Notes: a model not told the origin generated them from the sequence alone. A stretch of 64,000 nucleotides of DNA from Streptomyces coeruleorubidus (GCF_008705135.1 NZ_CP023694.1:4755001-4819000), one strand, 5' to 3'; numbered from the stretch's first letter, positions 46,725-55,683 are shown. Program-made: numbers and translations.

Positions 46725-46790
46725 CGGCTGTAGCGGCTGTAGCGGCTGTAGCGGCTGTAGCGGCTGTAGCGGCTGTAGCGGCTGTAGCGG
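46719..46790. repeat. Eight perfect 9-bp tandem repeats over the rhodanese stop codon
   Basis: CTGTAGCGG is repeated exactly eight times. The first copy supplies the last Leu codon and stop of the rhodanese gene. Perfect identity implies recent expansion. The repeat lies between convergent genes. Confidence 0.95.
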
Positions 46791-46827
46791 CCTGGCGCCC
46801 GCCCGTGGCGCCCGCCCGCCGGTGGGA

Positions 46828-47961
46828 TCAGGCCAACGGGTGGGCGGCCAGCAGGTCGCCCAGGGCCTCCTCGTGCGCCGCCGCCGGGCCGAGTGACAGC
46901 TCCAGGTGCTTGGCCCAGGCGTGGTACCGGTGCAGGGGATAGTCGACGTCGGCGCCGAACCCGCCGTGCAGATGCTGCGCCGTCTGCACGACCCGGCGTA
47001 CGCCCTCCGCCGCCCAGATCTTGGCGACGGCGACGTCACCGGCTGCGGGCAGCGCGCCCGGCGCCCCCGAGGCGATCCGCCACGCGGCCTGCCACAGTGT
47101 GGCCTCCATCGCGCGCAGATCGATGTAGCGGTCGGCGGCCTGCACGGCGACGGCCTGGAAGGTCGCGATCGGGAAGCCGAACTGCTCCCGCTCGCTCGTG
47201 TACTCCCCGGTCATCCGCAGCACGCGTTCCCCGAGCCCGAGCGCCAGCGCACACGTCCCGGTGGCCAGCAGGTCACGCAGCCACTCCCACGCGCCCTCGG
47301 CGTCGATCACGTCCCGGGCGGCCAGCCGCGCCGACTCCAGCCGCAGCTCGCCGAGCCGCTCACCGCTCGTGGAGAACTGCTCGGCCAGGACGGCCCCCTC
47401 GTGCCCCCGCGGGACCAGGGCCAGCACGGTCCGCCCGGTCGCCGTGTGCGCGGGGACGACCGTGACGTCCGCGTCGTACGCCCAGGGCACCGCCGTCTGC
47501 ACTCCGTCCAGCACCCACGCCGCGCCGTCCTGCCGTGCGGTCACGGCGAGCTCGGCCGGGTCGTGGCCGGTGCGGCCGTGCGCGGCGACGGTCAGCACGA
47601 GCTCGCCCCGGCCCGCCCGGGGCAGCAGCGCCGACTTCGCCTCCTCGCCGCCGAAGGCCTGGACGGCGGCGGCTGCCGCGCTGCTCTCCAGCAGCGGCAC
47701 CCTGGCCAGCACCCGCGCCGACTCCCGCAGCACCAGGCACAGCGCGATCGCGTCCAGCCCGGCCCCGCCGTACCGGGAATCCAGCAGCAGACTCAGCAGG
47801 TCGGCGTCGGCGAGTTTCGCCCACAGGGCGCGGTCGCAGGCGTCGGCGACGGCGCCGGGGGTGAGGGCCGGACTGGGCACGGCGTCGGGCGCGACCCCGG
47901 CGAACACGCCCTTCGCCGCCTCGGCCGCGGCCTGCTGCTCCTCGGTGAAGGTGAAGTCCAC
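46828..47961 (-). CDS. Acyl-CoA dehydrogenase
   Basis: The product has 377 residues: MDFTFTEEQQAAAEAAKGVF at the N-terminus and the C-terminal signature QTAQHLHGGFGADVDYPLHR. It is an FAD flavoprotein that introduces a double bond into an acyl-CoA. The usual catalytic Glu position was not identified with certainty; the sequence is of the divergent type often seen in steroid side-chain or polyketide-related dehydrogenases. A KstR-like palindrome lies 68 bases upstream of its ATG. Confidence 0.88.
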   Translation of the reverse strand: MDFTFTEEQQAAAEAAKGVFAGVAPDAVPSPALTPGAVADACDRALWAKLADADLLSLLLDSRYGGAGLDAIALCLVLRESARVLARVPLLESSAAAAAVQAFGGEEAKSALLPRAGRGELVLTVAAHGRTGHDPAELAVTARQDGAAWVLDGVQTAVPWAYDADVTVVPAHTATGRTVLALVPRGHEGAVLAEQFSTSGERLGELRLESARLAARDVIDAEGAWEWLRDLLATGTCALALGLGERVLRMTGEYTSEREQFGFPIATFQAVAVQAADRYIDLRAMEATLWQAAWRIASGAPGALPAAGDVAVAKIWAAEGVRRVVQTAQHLHGGFGADVDYPLHRYHAWAKHLELSLGPAAAHEEALGDLLAAHPLA

Positions 47962-48392
47962 GGTGCCTGTCCTTCCGGCCGGTCCCGTTGAGCGGACGTG
48001 AGCTGACGTGAGCTGACGGGCCGCAAGATAGAACAGGTTCTAGAAGAAGGGAATGGGCGTGCGGGCGGGCGCCGTAGGGTGTCACTCCTGTGGGCGACCT
48101 GTCCGGGCGCCCTGTGGATAACCTGCGGGGGTCCCCTGTGGACCAGGGGGACCGCCGCTCCCCGGCCGCCGCGAGCGCCGTACGGTCGGCTTCCGATCAC
48201 CTTCGGGTCGGCTTCGGGCCGGCTTCCGCGATGTGGTGACGGCCACGGTCGGAACCGGCGCAAGAGGCTGTGCCCGGGTGGGCGGCCTGAGTACCGTGCC
48301 CGTGCCGACGTCGCGCAGCGGTGTGCGGGCGGTACGACGCCCTCGCGGCCGGGCGGACGGAACGACGGACCGGGATCGTGGAACGGGGCTGA
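47962..48392. promoter_or_regulatory. Divergent spacer between acyl-CoA dehydrogenase and DUF5819 genes
   Basis: These 431 bases have no convincing gene. They contain tandem AGCTGACGTG copies (about 48001-48018), the 14-base palindrome at 48029-48042, an inverted DnaA box TGTGGATAA (48113-48121) and a near-box TGTGGACC (48137-48144). Confidence 0.6.
48029..48042. promoter_or_regulatory. KstR-like operator upstream of acyl-CoA dehydrogenase
   Basis: TAGAACAGGTTCTA is a palindrome that matches every fixed position of TNNAACNNGTTNNA, the motif known for the TetR-family repressor KstR in mycobacteria. Confidence 0.65.
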
Positions 48393-49166
48393 ATGGACGC
48401 GTACGACGGAGGCTCGGAAGCCCGGCACGGGCCGGGCGGGCCGGACGGGCCGGGTGTGCCGGCCGAGTCGGGCGGGCCTGTCGAGCCGGCCCCGCCCACC
48501 GAACCCCCCGCCGGTGTCGCCGCGCTCTCCCTCCCCTACCGGATCGGTGTCGCGCTGGCGCTCGCGGTCGTCGCGGTGGGGGTCTGTGTGCACGTCGGGA
48601 TGATGTTCCTGCACGTCGCGCCGCCGAACACCGTCACCAGGGAGCACGGCAAGGCCGTGGACGACTGGATCTATCCGGAGTTCGAGCAGAACTGGAAGCT
48701 CTTCGCGCCGAACCCGCTCCAGCAGAACATCTCGATCCAGGTCCGTGCCGAGGTCCGGGACGGGGAGGGCGGAACGCTGACCACCGGCTGGTACGACCTG
48801 TCCGCCGAGGACGGCCGGGCCATCGACGGCAACCTGCTGCCCAGCCACACCCAGCAGAACGAGCTGCGGCGCGCCTGGGACTTCTTCCTCGCCACGCACG
48901 ACAGCGAGAACCGCCCGGTGGGTCTGCGCGGCTCGCTCTCCGAGTCGTACCTGCGCCGGATCGTGGTGCTGCGCCTAGACCGCGACGACGCCGTGCGGGC
49001 CGCCACCGGGGGCGTCGGCACCATCGAGCGCGTCCAGGTCCGCTCCCGCACCAGCAATGTGCCCCCGCCGAAGTGGAGCCGGGAGAAGGTCTCCACGACA
49101 CCGGCCTACCGCGAGCTGCCGTGGTGGCCGGTGCCGGAGGACGAGGCCGGGGGTGGTGTGCGGTGA
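48393..49166 (+). CDS. DUF5819 family membrane protein
   Basis: The product has 257 residues. A Gly/Pro-rich N-terminus precedes one membrane span (about 52-72, GVALALAVVAVGVCVHVGMM). The extracytoplasmic domain has EFEQNWKLFAPNPLQQNISIQ and TTGWYDLSAEDGRAID. DUF5819 proteins commonly sit next to HTTM proteins, as here; the role is unknown. Its stop overlaps the HTTM start by four bases. Confidence 0.85.
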   Translation: MDAYDGGSEARHGPGGPDGPGVPAESGGPVEPAPPTEPPAGVAALSLPYRIGVALALAVVAVGVCVHVGMMFLHVAPPNTVTREHGKAVDDWIYPEFEQNWKLFAPNPLQQNISIQVRAEVRDGEGGTLTTGWYDLSAEDGRAIDGNLLPSHTQQNELRRAWDFFLATHDSENRPVGLRGSLSESYLRRIVVLRLDRDDAVRAATGGVGTIERVQVRSRTSNVPPPKWSREKVSTTPAYRELPWWPVPEDEAGGGVR

Positions 49167-50374
49167 ACCGCTTCTCCCTGGCCGCCTCGCGCGGTATAGC
49201 CCGGGTCACCGAGGCCGCCCTCGGCCCGTACCAGACCGCCGTGATCCGCATAGGCTTCAGCGCCACCTGGCTGCTCTTCCTGCTGCGCGAGTTCCCCCAC
49301 CGCCACGAGCTCTACGGCCCCGACGGGCCCTGGAGCTGGGGTCTCGCCGAGCAGCTCATAGGGACCAACAAGGCCTTCACCACTCTCATGTGGTCGGACG
49401 GCGGGGCCTGGTTCGAGATCGTCTATCTGCTCGCGGTCCTCGCCAGTGCCCTGCTGATGCTGGGCTGGCGCAGCCGCACCATGTCGGTGCTGTTCATGGT
49501 CGGTGTGCTGTCGCTCCAGAACCGCAGCGTCTTCATGGGCGACGGCGGCGACAACGTGCTGCACCTGATGTCGGTCTACCTGGTGTTCACGCGCTGTGCC
49601 CAGGTGTGGTCGCTGGACGCCCGCCGGGCCGCGCGCGCCAGGGCGGCCCACGCGCGGGGCGAGCGGGTCACGGACCGGACCGGCCCGGCCCTGTGGGGTG
49701 TGCTGGGGCTCGTGCTGGCCGGGGCGACCCTGGCCGGCCGGATGGAGAGCGACTGGCTGATACCGGCGCTGCTGTGGACCGTGTGGGTGACGCAGGGCCT
49801 GTGGTGGTTGACCGGGCGCCGCGCGCAGGCCGGTGAGCCGAGGATCATGCTCGACGTCGTCGCGAACGTCGTGCACAACGGCGCCCTGCTCGTGATCATG
49901 GCCGAGGCGTGCCTGATCTACGCGACGGCCGGCTGGTACAAGATCCAGGGCTCCCGCTGGCAGGACGGCACCGCCGTCTACTACCCGCTCCACCTGGAGT
50001 ACTTCTCGCCCTGGCCCGGGCTCGCCGACCTGCTGTCCGCCAGCGGCACGATGGTGATGCTCGTGACCTACGGGACGGTCCTGGTGCAGGTCGCCTTCCC
50101 GTTCACGCTGTTCAACCGGCGGGTGAAGAACGTCCTGCTGGCCGTCATGATCACCGAGCACGCCGTGATCGCCGTCGTCCTCGGACTGCCGTTCTTCTCG
50201 CTGGCGATGATCGCGGCGGACGCGGTGTTCCTGCCGACGGCCTTCCTGCGCCGCATGGGCGGCCGGGCGGCACGCGCCCGTGACCGGCTGCTGCGGCGCG
50301 GCGGGCCGGGACAGGTGCCTGAGCAGCAGGTCCACGAGCGCCCCGAGGCCACGCACGTAGGCTTCGGGACATGA
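49163..50374 (+). CDS. HTTM domain protein (vitamin K-dependent carboxylase-like)
   Basis: The product has 403 residues from GTG at 49163. About eight membrane spans make up the HTTM domain, which is related to the membrane part of vitamin K-dependent gamma-carboxylase. Family stretches are VIRIGFSATWLLFLLREFPH, SLQNRSVFMGDGGDNVLHLM and ATAGWYKIQGSRWQDGTAVYYPLHLEYF (seen in shorter pieces). Whether it carboxylates anything is unknown. It is coupled by four-base overlaps to both neighbours. Confidence 0.88.
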   Translation: MNRFSLAASRGIARVTEAALGPYQTAVIRIGFSATWLLFLLREFPHRHELYGPDGPWSWGLAEQLIGTNKAFTTLMWSDGGAWFEIVYLLAVLASALLMLGWRSRTMSVLFMVGVLSLQNRSVFMGDGGDNVLHLMSVYLVFTRCAQVWSLDARRAARARAAHARGERVTDRTGPALWGVLGLVLAGATLAGRMESDWLIPALLWTVWVTQGLWWLTGRRAQAGEPRIMLDVVANVVHNGALLVIMAEACLIYATAGWYKIQGSRWQDGTAVYYPLHLEYFSPWPGLADLLSASGTMVMLVTYGTVLVQVAFPFTLFNRRVKNVLLAVMITEHAVIAVVLGLPFFSLAMIAADAVFLPTAFLRRMGGRAARARDRLLRRGGPGQVPEQQVHERPEATHVGFGT

Positions 50375-51186
50375 CCGACCCCGTGACCGCCTGGCGCCGG
50401 CTCGCCGGCAGCACCGTCCTGCTCGACGGCTTCCACGCCCTCAAGCACGCCGTGCGGTTCGGCGCCGAGGTGCCGGTCGCGGTCACCGCCGACCGGGCGG
50501 CCACGCTCGCCCTGGCCGACGAGCTGGCCCCGGACGTACGGGACGCGCTGGCCGGGCTGCTGACGGAGGTGCCGCACGAGACGTACGCGTCGTTCGTGCC
50601 GCGCCCGCACCCCACCGCCGTGGCCGCCCTGGCCGTACGGCCCTCCCGCGAGTCCAACCTCGAGAAGCTGGCGCACACGCCCCGCACGGCCCCCGTCGTG
50701 GTCCTCGACAACCCGCGCAACCTGGGCAACGCGGGGGCGGTGATCCGCCTGGCGGCCGGCTTCGGGGCGACGGGCGTGGTCACCACCGGGACGGTCGACC
50801 CCTGGCACCCCACGGTCGTCCGCGGCGGGGCCGGGCTGCACTTCGCGACGGCGGTGGAGCGGCTGGAGGTGTCCGGCCTGCCGCCCGGCCCGCTGTTCGC
50901 ACTCGACCCGGAGGGCGACGACATCCGGGCCACGAAGCTCCCGGACGACGCCGTCCTGTCCTTCGGTTCGGAACGCACGGGCCTGTCGCCCGAACTGCGC
51001 GCCCGGGCCGACCACTTGCTGTCCCTGCCGATGCGCCCTCAGGTCTCCAGCTACAACCTGGCGACCAGTGTGGCCATGACCCTGTACCACTGGAGCTGCG
51101 GTGTGGCGCTCAGGGGCGCGGGGAACTGCGCGACAAACCACAACGCAACGGCAGCCGCGCAATCACCGCACCTCCCGAGCTCCTAG
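50371..51186 (+). CDS. SpoU/TrmH-type RNA 2'-O-methyltransferase
   Basis: The product has 271 residues. An N-terminal RNA-binding part precedes the SPOUT knot: LDNPRNLGNAGAVIRLAAGF, FGSERTGLSPEL and LPMRPQVSSYNLATSVAMTLY, which are the three SpoU motifs. It should methylate a ribose in rRNA or tRNA; the target is not known. The last 27 residues after YHWSCG come from a dispersed-repeat-like sequence (51109-51143). The stop overlaps the convergent paaN stop by four bases. Confidence 0.92.
   Translation: MTDPVTAWRRLAGSTVLLDGFHALKHAVRFGAEVPVAVTADRAATLALADELAPDVRDALAGLLTEVPHETYASFVPRPHPTAVAALAVRPSRESNLEKLAHTPRTAPVVVLDNPRNLGNAGAVIRLAAGFGATGVVTTGTVDPWHPTVVRGGAGLHFATAVERLEVSGLPPGPLFALDPEGDDIRATKLPDDAVLSFGSERTGLSPELRARADHLLSLPMRPQVSSYNLATSVAMTLYHWSCGVALRGAGNCATNHNATAAAQSPHLPSS
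51109..51143. repeat. Dispersed Streptomyces-type repeat at the SpoU gene 3' end
   Basis: The stretch includes GGGGCGCGGGGAACTGCGCG followed by ACAAACCACAACG. I recall the same block at many gene ends in Streptomyces genomes. It encodes the atypical C-terminus of the methyltransferase. Confidence 0.55.
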
Positions 51187-52874
51187 GCGTCCCGCCGCAC
51201 CTCGACCACCCGGAACCGGTTGGCCACGAACGCCCCGTCGCACAGCGCTGCACTGGCCGCCGGGTTACCGCCCGAGCCGTGGAAGTCGGAGAACGCGGCC
51301 GTCTGGTTCACATACACCCCACCCGTGAGATTCAGCGACAACTGCGCCGCCTCCTCCAGGCACACCTCCCGCACGTCCTGCTCGACCTCCGGGTCGGTCG
51401 TGTACGCCCCGACGGTCATCGCGCCCTTCTCACGGACGGTCCGCCGCAACAGCTCCGCCGCGTCCGCCGCCGAGTCGACCGCCACGGCGAAGGAGACCGG
51501 CCCGAAGCACTCGCTCATGTACGCGGCCTCGGCATCCGGCTTGGCCCCGTCCAGCTTCACGATCACCGGCGTACGGACGACCGCGCCCGGGAAGTCCGGG
51601 TTGGTGATCTCCCGGGAGGCGAGGGCGACCTCGCCCAGCCCCGCCGCGGCCTCCAGCCGGGCCTTCACCTCCGGGTTGACGATCGCGCCCAGCAGCGCGT
51701 TGGCCCGGGCGTCGTCGCCCAGCAGCCCGTCCACCGACTTCGCGAGATCCGCGACCACCTCGTCGTACGACTTGGGGCCCTGGTCCGTGGAGATGCCCTC
51801 GCGCGGGACGAGCAGGTTCTGCGGGGTGGTGCACATCTGGCCGCTGTAGAGGGACAGCGAGAACGCCAGGTTGGAGAGCATGCCCTTGTAGTCGGACGTG
51901 GAGTGGACGACGACCGTGTTGACGCCGGCCTTCTCCGTGTAGACCTGCGCCTGGCGGGCGTTGGCCTCCAGCCAGTCGCCGAACTCGGTCGAGCCCGTGT
52001 AGTCGATGATCCGGATCTCGGGGCGCAGCGCGAGGGTCTTGGCGATGCCCTCGCCGGGGCGCTCGGCGGCCAGCGCCACCAGATTCGGGTCGAAGCCGGT
52101 CTCGGCGAGCACCTCGCGCGCGACCTGCACGGTGAGCGCGAGGGGCAGCACCGCGCGCGGGTGGGGCTTGACCAGGACCGAGTTGCCGGTGGCGAGGGAG
52201 GCGAACAGGCCCGGGTAGCCGTTCCAGGTCGGGAAGGTGTTGCAGCCGATCACCATGCCGATGCCGCGCGGGACGGGCGTGAACTGCTTGGTCATGGCCA
52301 GCGGGTCGCGCTTGCCCTGCGGCTTGGTCCACTCGGCGTTGTCGGGCGTGCGCACCTGCTCCACGTAGGCGTAGGCCACCGCCTCCAGGCCGCGGTCCTG
52401 CGCGTGCGGCCCGCCCGCCTGGAACGCCATCATGAACGCCTGGCCGGAGGTGTGCATGACCGCGTGCGCGAACTCGTGCGTCCGGTCGCTGATGCGCTTG
52501 AGGATCTCCAGGCAGACCACCGCGCGCTGCTCCGCGCCCGCGTCCCGCCAGGCCCGCTGCCCGGCCTTCATGGCGGGCAGCAGCACGTCGAGGTCCGCGT
52601 GCGGGTACGTCACGCCCAGGTCGATGCCGTACGGGGACGTCTCGCCGCCCACCCAGTCGTCCGTGCCCGGCTGGCCGAGGTCGAGGCGGGTGCCGAGCAG
52701 GGCGTCGAAGGCGGCCTTGCCCGCGGCCGCGTCCAGGCTGCCGTTCTCCCCGTAGGCCTTGGGGTGCTCGGGGTGGGGGGACCAGTACGCGCGCGTGCGG
52801 ATCGCTTCCAGCGCCTGGTCGAGGGTGGACCGGTGCCGGGCGATCAGCTCGTGCGCCGAGAGTGCGGCGGTCAT
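51183..52874 (-). CDS. paaN: Phenylacetic acid degradation protein PaaN (aldehyde dehydrogenase family)
   Basis: The product has 563 residues and is an ALDH-superfamily enzyme. NTFPTWNGYPGLFASLATGN forms the NAD-binding area, TGSTEFGDWLE follows, and the catalytic Cys lies in SGQMCTTPQN. The conserved long N-terminus (AYWSPHPEHPKAYGE) separates PaaN from ordinary ALDHs. It acts on a ring-opened or semialdehyde intermediate of phenylacetate breakdown. It is divergent from the PaaH-type gene across a PaaR-like operator. Confidence 0.92.
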   Translation of the reverse strand: MTAALSAHELIARHRSTLDQALEAIRTRAYWSPHPEHPKAYGENGSLDAAAGKAAFDALLGTRLDLGQPGTDDWVGGETSPYGIDLGVTYPHADLDVLLPAMKAGQRAWRDAGAEQRAVVCLEILKRISDRTHEFAHAVMHTSGQAFMMAFQAGGPHAQDRGLEAVAYAYVEQVRTPDNAEWTKPQGKRDPLAMTKQFTPVPRGIGMVIGCNTFPTWNGYPGLFASLATGNSVLVKPHPRAVLPLALTVQVAREVLAETGFDPNLVALAAERPGEGIAKTLALRPEIRIIDYTGSTEFGDWLEANARQAQVYTEKAGVNTVVVHSTSDYKGMLSNLAFSLSLYSGQMCTTPQNLLVPREGISTDQGPKSYDEVVADLAKSVDGLLGDDARANALLGAIVNPEVKARLEAAAGLGEVALASREITNPDFPGAVVRTPVIVKLDGAKPDAEAAYMSECFGPVSFAVAVDSAADAAELLRRTVREKGAMTVGAYTTDPEVEQDVREVCLEEAAQLSLNLTGGVYVNQTAAFSDFHGSGGNPAASAALCDGAFVANRFRVVEVRRDA

Positions 52875-52963
52875 GGGTGACCAACTCCTCGTCTCAAGAA
52901 CTCTTCGTCGAGTTCATGACCTGGGCAGAAACCTGGGCAGGAACACTCGGACAGAGCTAGAGT

Positions 52964-52983
52964 AACCGAACGATCGGTCGGTT
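52964..52983. promoter_or_regulatory. PaaR-like operator between paaN and the PaaH-type gene
   Basis: AACCGAACGATCGGTCGGTT is a near-perfect 20-base palindrome. Its core ACCGAACGATCGGT matches ACCGNNCGNNCGGT, the centre of the PaaR motif described in Corynebacterium as I recall it. Confidence 0.75.
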
Positions 52984-53034
52984 CAAGGGGGTCCGCCGCA
53001 TCTGTGGAAAACCCCGTGCGGGAGGATCGCGCAC

Positions 53035-54552
53035 ATGACAGCACTCGACCTCAGCAGCCCCGTGGCCGTCGTCGGCACCGGCACCATGGGCCAGGGAATC
53101 GCCCAGGTCGCGCTGGTCGCGGGCCATCCCGTACGGCTGTACGACACCATCCCCGGGCGCGCACGGGAGGCCGCCGACGCGATCGGCGCCCGGCTGGACC
53201 GGCTCGTCGAGAAGGACCGGCTCACCGGCGCCGACCGGGACGCCGCCCGCGCCCGGCTGCTGCCCGCCGAAGACCTCTCCGAGCTGGCGGACTGCTCCCT
53301 GGTCGTCGAGGCGGTCCTGGAGCGGCTGGACGTCAAACAGGACCTGTTCCGCGGGCTGGAGGACATCGTCGCCGACGACTGCCTGCTCGCCACCAACACC
53401 TCGTCCCTGTCCGTCACCGCCATCGGCGGCGCCCTGCGCTCCCCCGGCCGCTTCGTCGGCCTGCACTTCTTCAACCCCGCCCCGCTGCTGCCGCTGGTCG
53501 AGGTCGTCTCCGGGTTCGCCACCGACGTCACGTACGCCACGCGCGCGTACGAGACCGCCCGCGCCTGGGGCAAGACGCCCGTCGCCTGCGCGGACACCCC
53601 CGGCTTCATCGTCAACCGCATCGCCCGGCCCTTCTACGCGGAGGCCTTCGCGGTCTACGAGGCGCAGGGCGCCGACCCGGCCACCATCGACGCCGTGCTG
53701 CGCGAGTCCGGCGGCTTCAGGATGGGCGCGTTCGAGCTGACCGACCTGATCGGCCAGGACGTCAACGAGTCCGTCACGCGGTCGGTCTGGCAGTCCTTCT
53801 TCCAGGACGTGCGCTTCACGCCGTCCCTCGCCCAGCGGCGCCTGGTGGAGTCCGGCCGGCTGGGCCGCAAGACCGGCCACGGCTGGTACGACCACCGGGA
53901 CGGCGCCGAGCGCCCCGAGCCGGACACCGCGGAGCAGCGGCAGCCGCCCGCCTACGTCGTCGCCGAGGGCGACCTGGGTCCGGCCGGTGACCTGCTCGCG
54001 CTGATCCGCGAGGCGGGCATCCCGGTGCGCGACGAGGACGAGGACAACGGCACCCGCATGGTGCTGCCGAGCGGCGGGCAGCTCGCCCTCGCCGACGGGC
54101 AGACCTCCGTGGAGTTCCGGGACGTCGTCTACTTCGACCTCGCCCTGGACTACCGCAAGGCCACCCGGATCGCCCTGTCCGCCTCCCAGGACACCTCCCC
54201 GCAGACCCTCGCCGAGGCCGTCGGCCTGTTCCAGGCGCTCGGCAAGAAGGTCAGCGTCATCGGCGACGTCCCCGGCATGATCGTCGCCCGCACGGTCGCG
54301 CGGATCATCGACCTGGCGCACGACGCCGTCGCCAAGGGCGTGGCCACCGAGGAGGACGTCGACACCGCGATGCGCCTGGGCGTGAACTACCCCCTGGGTC
54401 CCTTCGAGTGGAGCCGCCGGCTCGGCCGCTTTTGGGCCTACGCGCTCCTGGACGACCTGCACCTGCGCGACCCCTCGGGGCGCTACGCGCCGTCCCTCGC
54501 GCTGTACCGCCACGCCCACGCCTCCGACAAGCGGGAGGGCACCGCCTCATGA
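53035..54552 (+). CDS. 3-hydroxyacyl-CoA dehydrogenase, PaaH type
   Basis: The product has 505 residues. The NAD-binding motif is VVGTGTMGQGIAQVALVAGH. The first catalytic region is RFVGLHFFNPAPLLPLVEVV. Two C-terminal 3HCDH domains follow (around KTPVACADTPGFIVNRIARP and KVSVIGDVPGMIVARTVARI). This double domain is typical of PaaH (also called PaaC), which oxidises 3-hydroxyadipyl-CoA. ATG is preceded by GGGAGG. Its stop overlaps the TetR start by four bases. Confidence 0.92.
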   Translation: MTALDLSSPVAVVGTGTMGQGIAQVALVAGHPVRLYDTIPGRAREAADAIGARLDRLVEKDRLTGADRDAARARLLPAEDLSELADCSLVVEAVLERLDVKQDLFRGLEDIVADDCLLATNTSSLSVTAIGGALRSPGRFVGLHFFNPAPLLPLVEVVSGFATDVTYATRAYETARAWGKTPVACADTPGFIVNRIARPFYAEAFAVYEAQGADPATIDAVLRESGGFRMGAFELTDLIGQDVNESVTRSVWQSFFQDVRFTPSLAQRRLVESGRLGRKTGHGWYDHRDGAERPEPDTAEQRQPPAYVVAEGDLGPAGDLLALIREAGIPVRDEDEDNGTRMVLPSGGQLALADGQTSVEFRDVVYFDLALDYRKATRIALSASQDTSPQTLAEAVGLFQALGKKVSVIGDVPGMIVARTVARIIDLAHDAVAKGVATEEDVDTAMRLGVNYPLGPFEWSRRLGRFWAYALLDDLHLRDPSGRYAPSLALYRHAHASDKREGTAS

Positions 54553-55139
54553 CCACCGCCAAACGCGACACCTACACGCCGGACACCCTGCTGTCCGTCG
54601 CCGTCCGGGTGTTCAACGAGCGCGGCTACGACGGCACCTCCATGGAGCACCTCTCCAAGGCGGCCGGCATCTCCAAGTCGTCGATCTACCACCACGTCAC
54701 CGGCAAGGAGGAGCTGCTGCGCCGGGCCGTGAGCCGGGCCCTGGACGGCCTCTTCGGGATCCTCGACGAGGAGCACGCGCGCGTGGGGCGTGCCGCCGAG
54801 CGTCTGGAGTACGTCGTCCGGCGCATGGTCGAGGTGCTCATAGCCGAGCTGCCCTACGTGACACTCCTGCTGCGCGTGCGCGGGAACACGGACACCGAGC
54901 GGTGGGCCCTGGACCGCCGCCGCGACTTCGACCACCGGGTCGCCGACCTGCTGAAGGCCGCGGCGGCGGACGGGGACGTGCGCGGCGACATAGAGGTCCG
55001 GCTGGTGACCCGGCTGGTCTTCGGGATGATCAACTCGATCGTCGAGTGGTACAAGCCGGGCGGTCGGGGCATGGACGAGCGCGAGGTGGCCGACGCGGTG
55101 GTGCGGCTGGCGTTCGGCGGGCTCCGCAAGAGCGCCTGA
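54549..55139 (+). CDS. TetR-family regulator (PaaR-like)
   Basis: The product has 196 residues with an HTH region (about 14-55) TPDTLLSVAVRVFNERGYDG, MEHLSKAAGISKSSIYHHVTGKEEL. The C-terminal part includes LPYVTLLLRVRGNTDTERWAL and FGMINSIVEWYKPGG. Coupling to the PaaH-type gene and PaaR-like boxes before paaN/paaH and before bkdA suggest a repressor of phenylacetate and branched-chain catabolism with an acyl-CoA ligand. Ligand identity is inference. Confidence 0.88.
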   Translation: MTTAKRDTYTPDTLLSVAVRVFNERGYDGTSMEHLSKAAGISKSSIYHHVTGKEELLRRAVSRALDGLFGILDEEHARVGRAAERLEYVVRRMVEVLIAELPYVTLLLRVRGNTDTERWALDRRRDFDHRVADLLKAAAADGDVRGDIEVRLVTRLVFGMINSIVEWYKPGGRGMDEREVADAVVRLAFGGLRKSA

Positions 55140-55141
55140 GC

Positions 55142-55642
55142 TCAGCCCTGCGGCTCCAGGTCCTCCTCCTCGAACACCAGCAGCGTGCGCGTGCTGAGCA
55201 CCTGCGGGATCGCCTGGAGCCGGGTCAGGACCAGCTCGCGCAGCGCCCGGTTGTCGGACACGTGCACCAGCAGCAGCACGTCGAAATCCCCGCCCACCAG
55301 GGCGATGTGCGAGGCGCCGGGAAGCTGTCTGAGCTCCTTGCGCACGGTGCGCCAGGAGTTCTGCACGATCTTCAGGGTGATGTATGCGGACGTCCCCTGG
55401 CCCGCCCGTTCGTGGTTGACGCGGGCGCCGAAGCCGCGGATGACGCCGTCCTCGACGAGCCGGTTGATGCGGGCGTAGGCGTTGGCGCGCGAGACGTGAA
55501 CCCGCTCGGCGACCGACCGTATCGAGGCGCGGCCGTCCGCCTGGAGCATGCGCAGGATGTCCTGGTCGATGGCGTCCAGCGGACGCGGGGGTGGCGGCAG
55601 GCCGCTGTCGTCCTGGCTTTCGGCCATTTGTTCAGATGCCAC
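55142..55642 (-). CDS. bkdR: Lrp/AsnC-family regulator BkdR
   Basis: The product has 166 residues from GTG at 55642 (VASEQMAESQDDS), nine bases after GGGAGG; ATG at 55627 or 55663 are alternatives. The HTH is DQDILRMLQADGRASIRSVA, HVSRANAYARINRLV. The RAM ligand domain follows (SHIALVGGDFDVLLLVHVSD). In S. coelicolor the neighbouring Lrp protein BkdR controls the bkd genes. It is divergent from bkdA, with a DnaA-box palindrome and a PaaR-like site between. Confidence 0.9.
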   Translation of the reverse strand: MASEQMAESQDDSGLPPPPRPLDAIDQDILRMLQADGRASIRSVAERVHVSRANAYARINRLVEDGVIRGFGARVNHERAGQGTSAYITLKIVQNSWRTVRKELRQLPGASHIALVGGDFDVLLLVHVSDNRALRELVLTRLQAIPQVLSTRTLLVFEEEDLEPQG

Positions 55643-55683
55643 CGGCGTCCGCCTCCCTGCCATGGACGTACTGCGTCCATCAC

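Noticed and set aside
51279..52880. 533-residue plus-strand open frame opposite paaN
   Set aside because: Shadow of paaN; paaN has a full ALDH domain.
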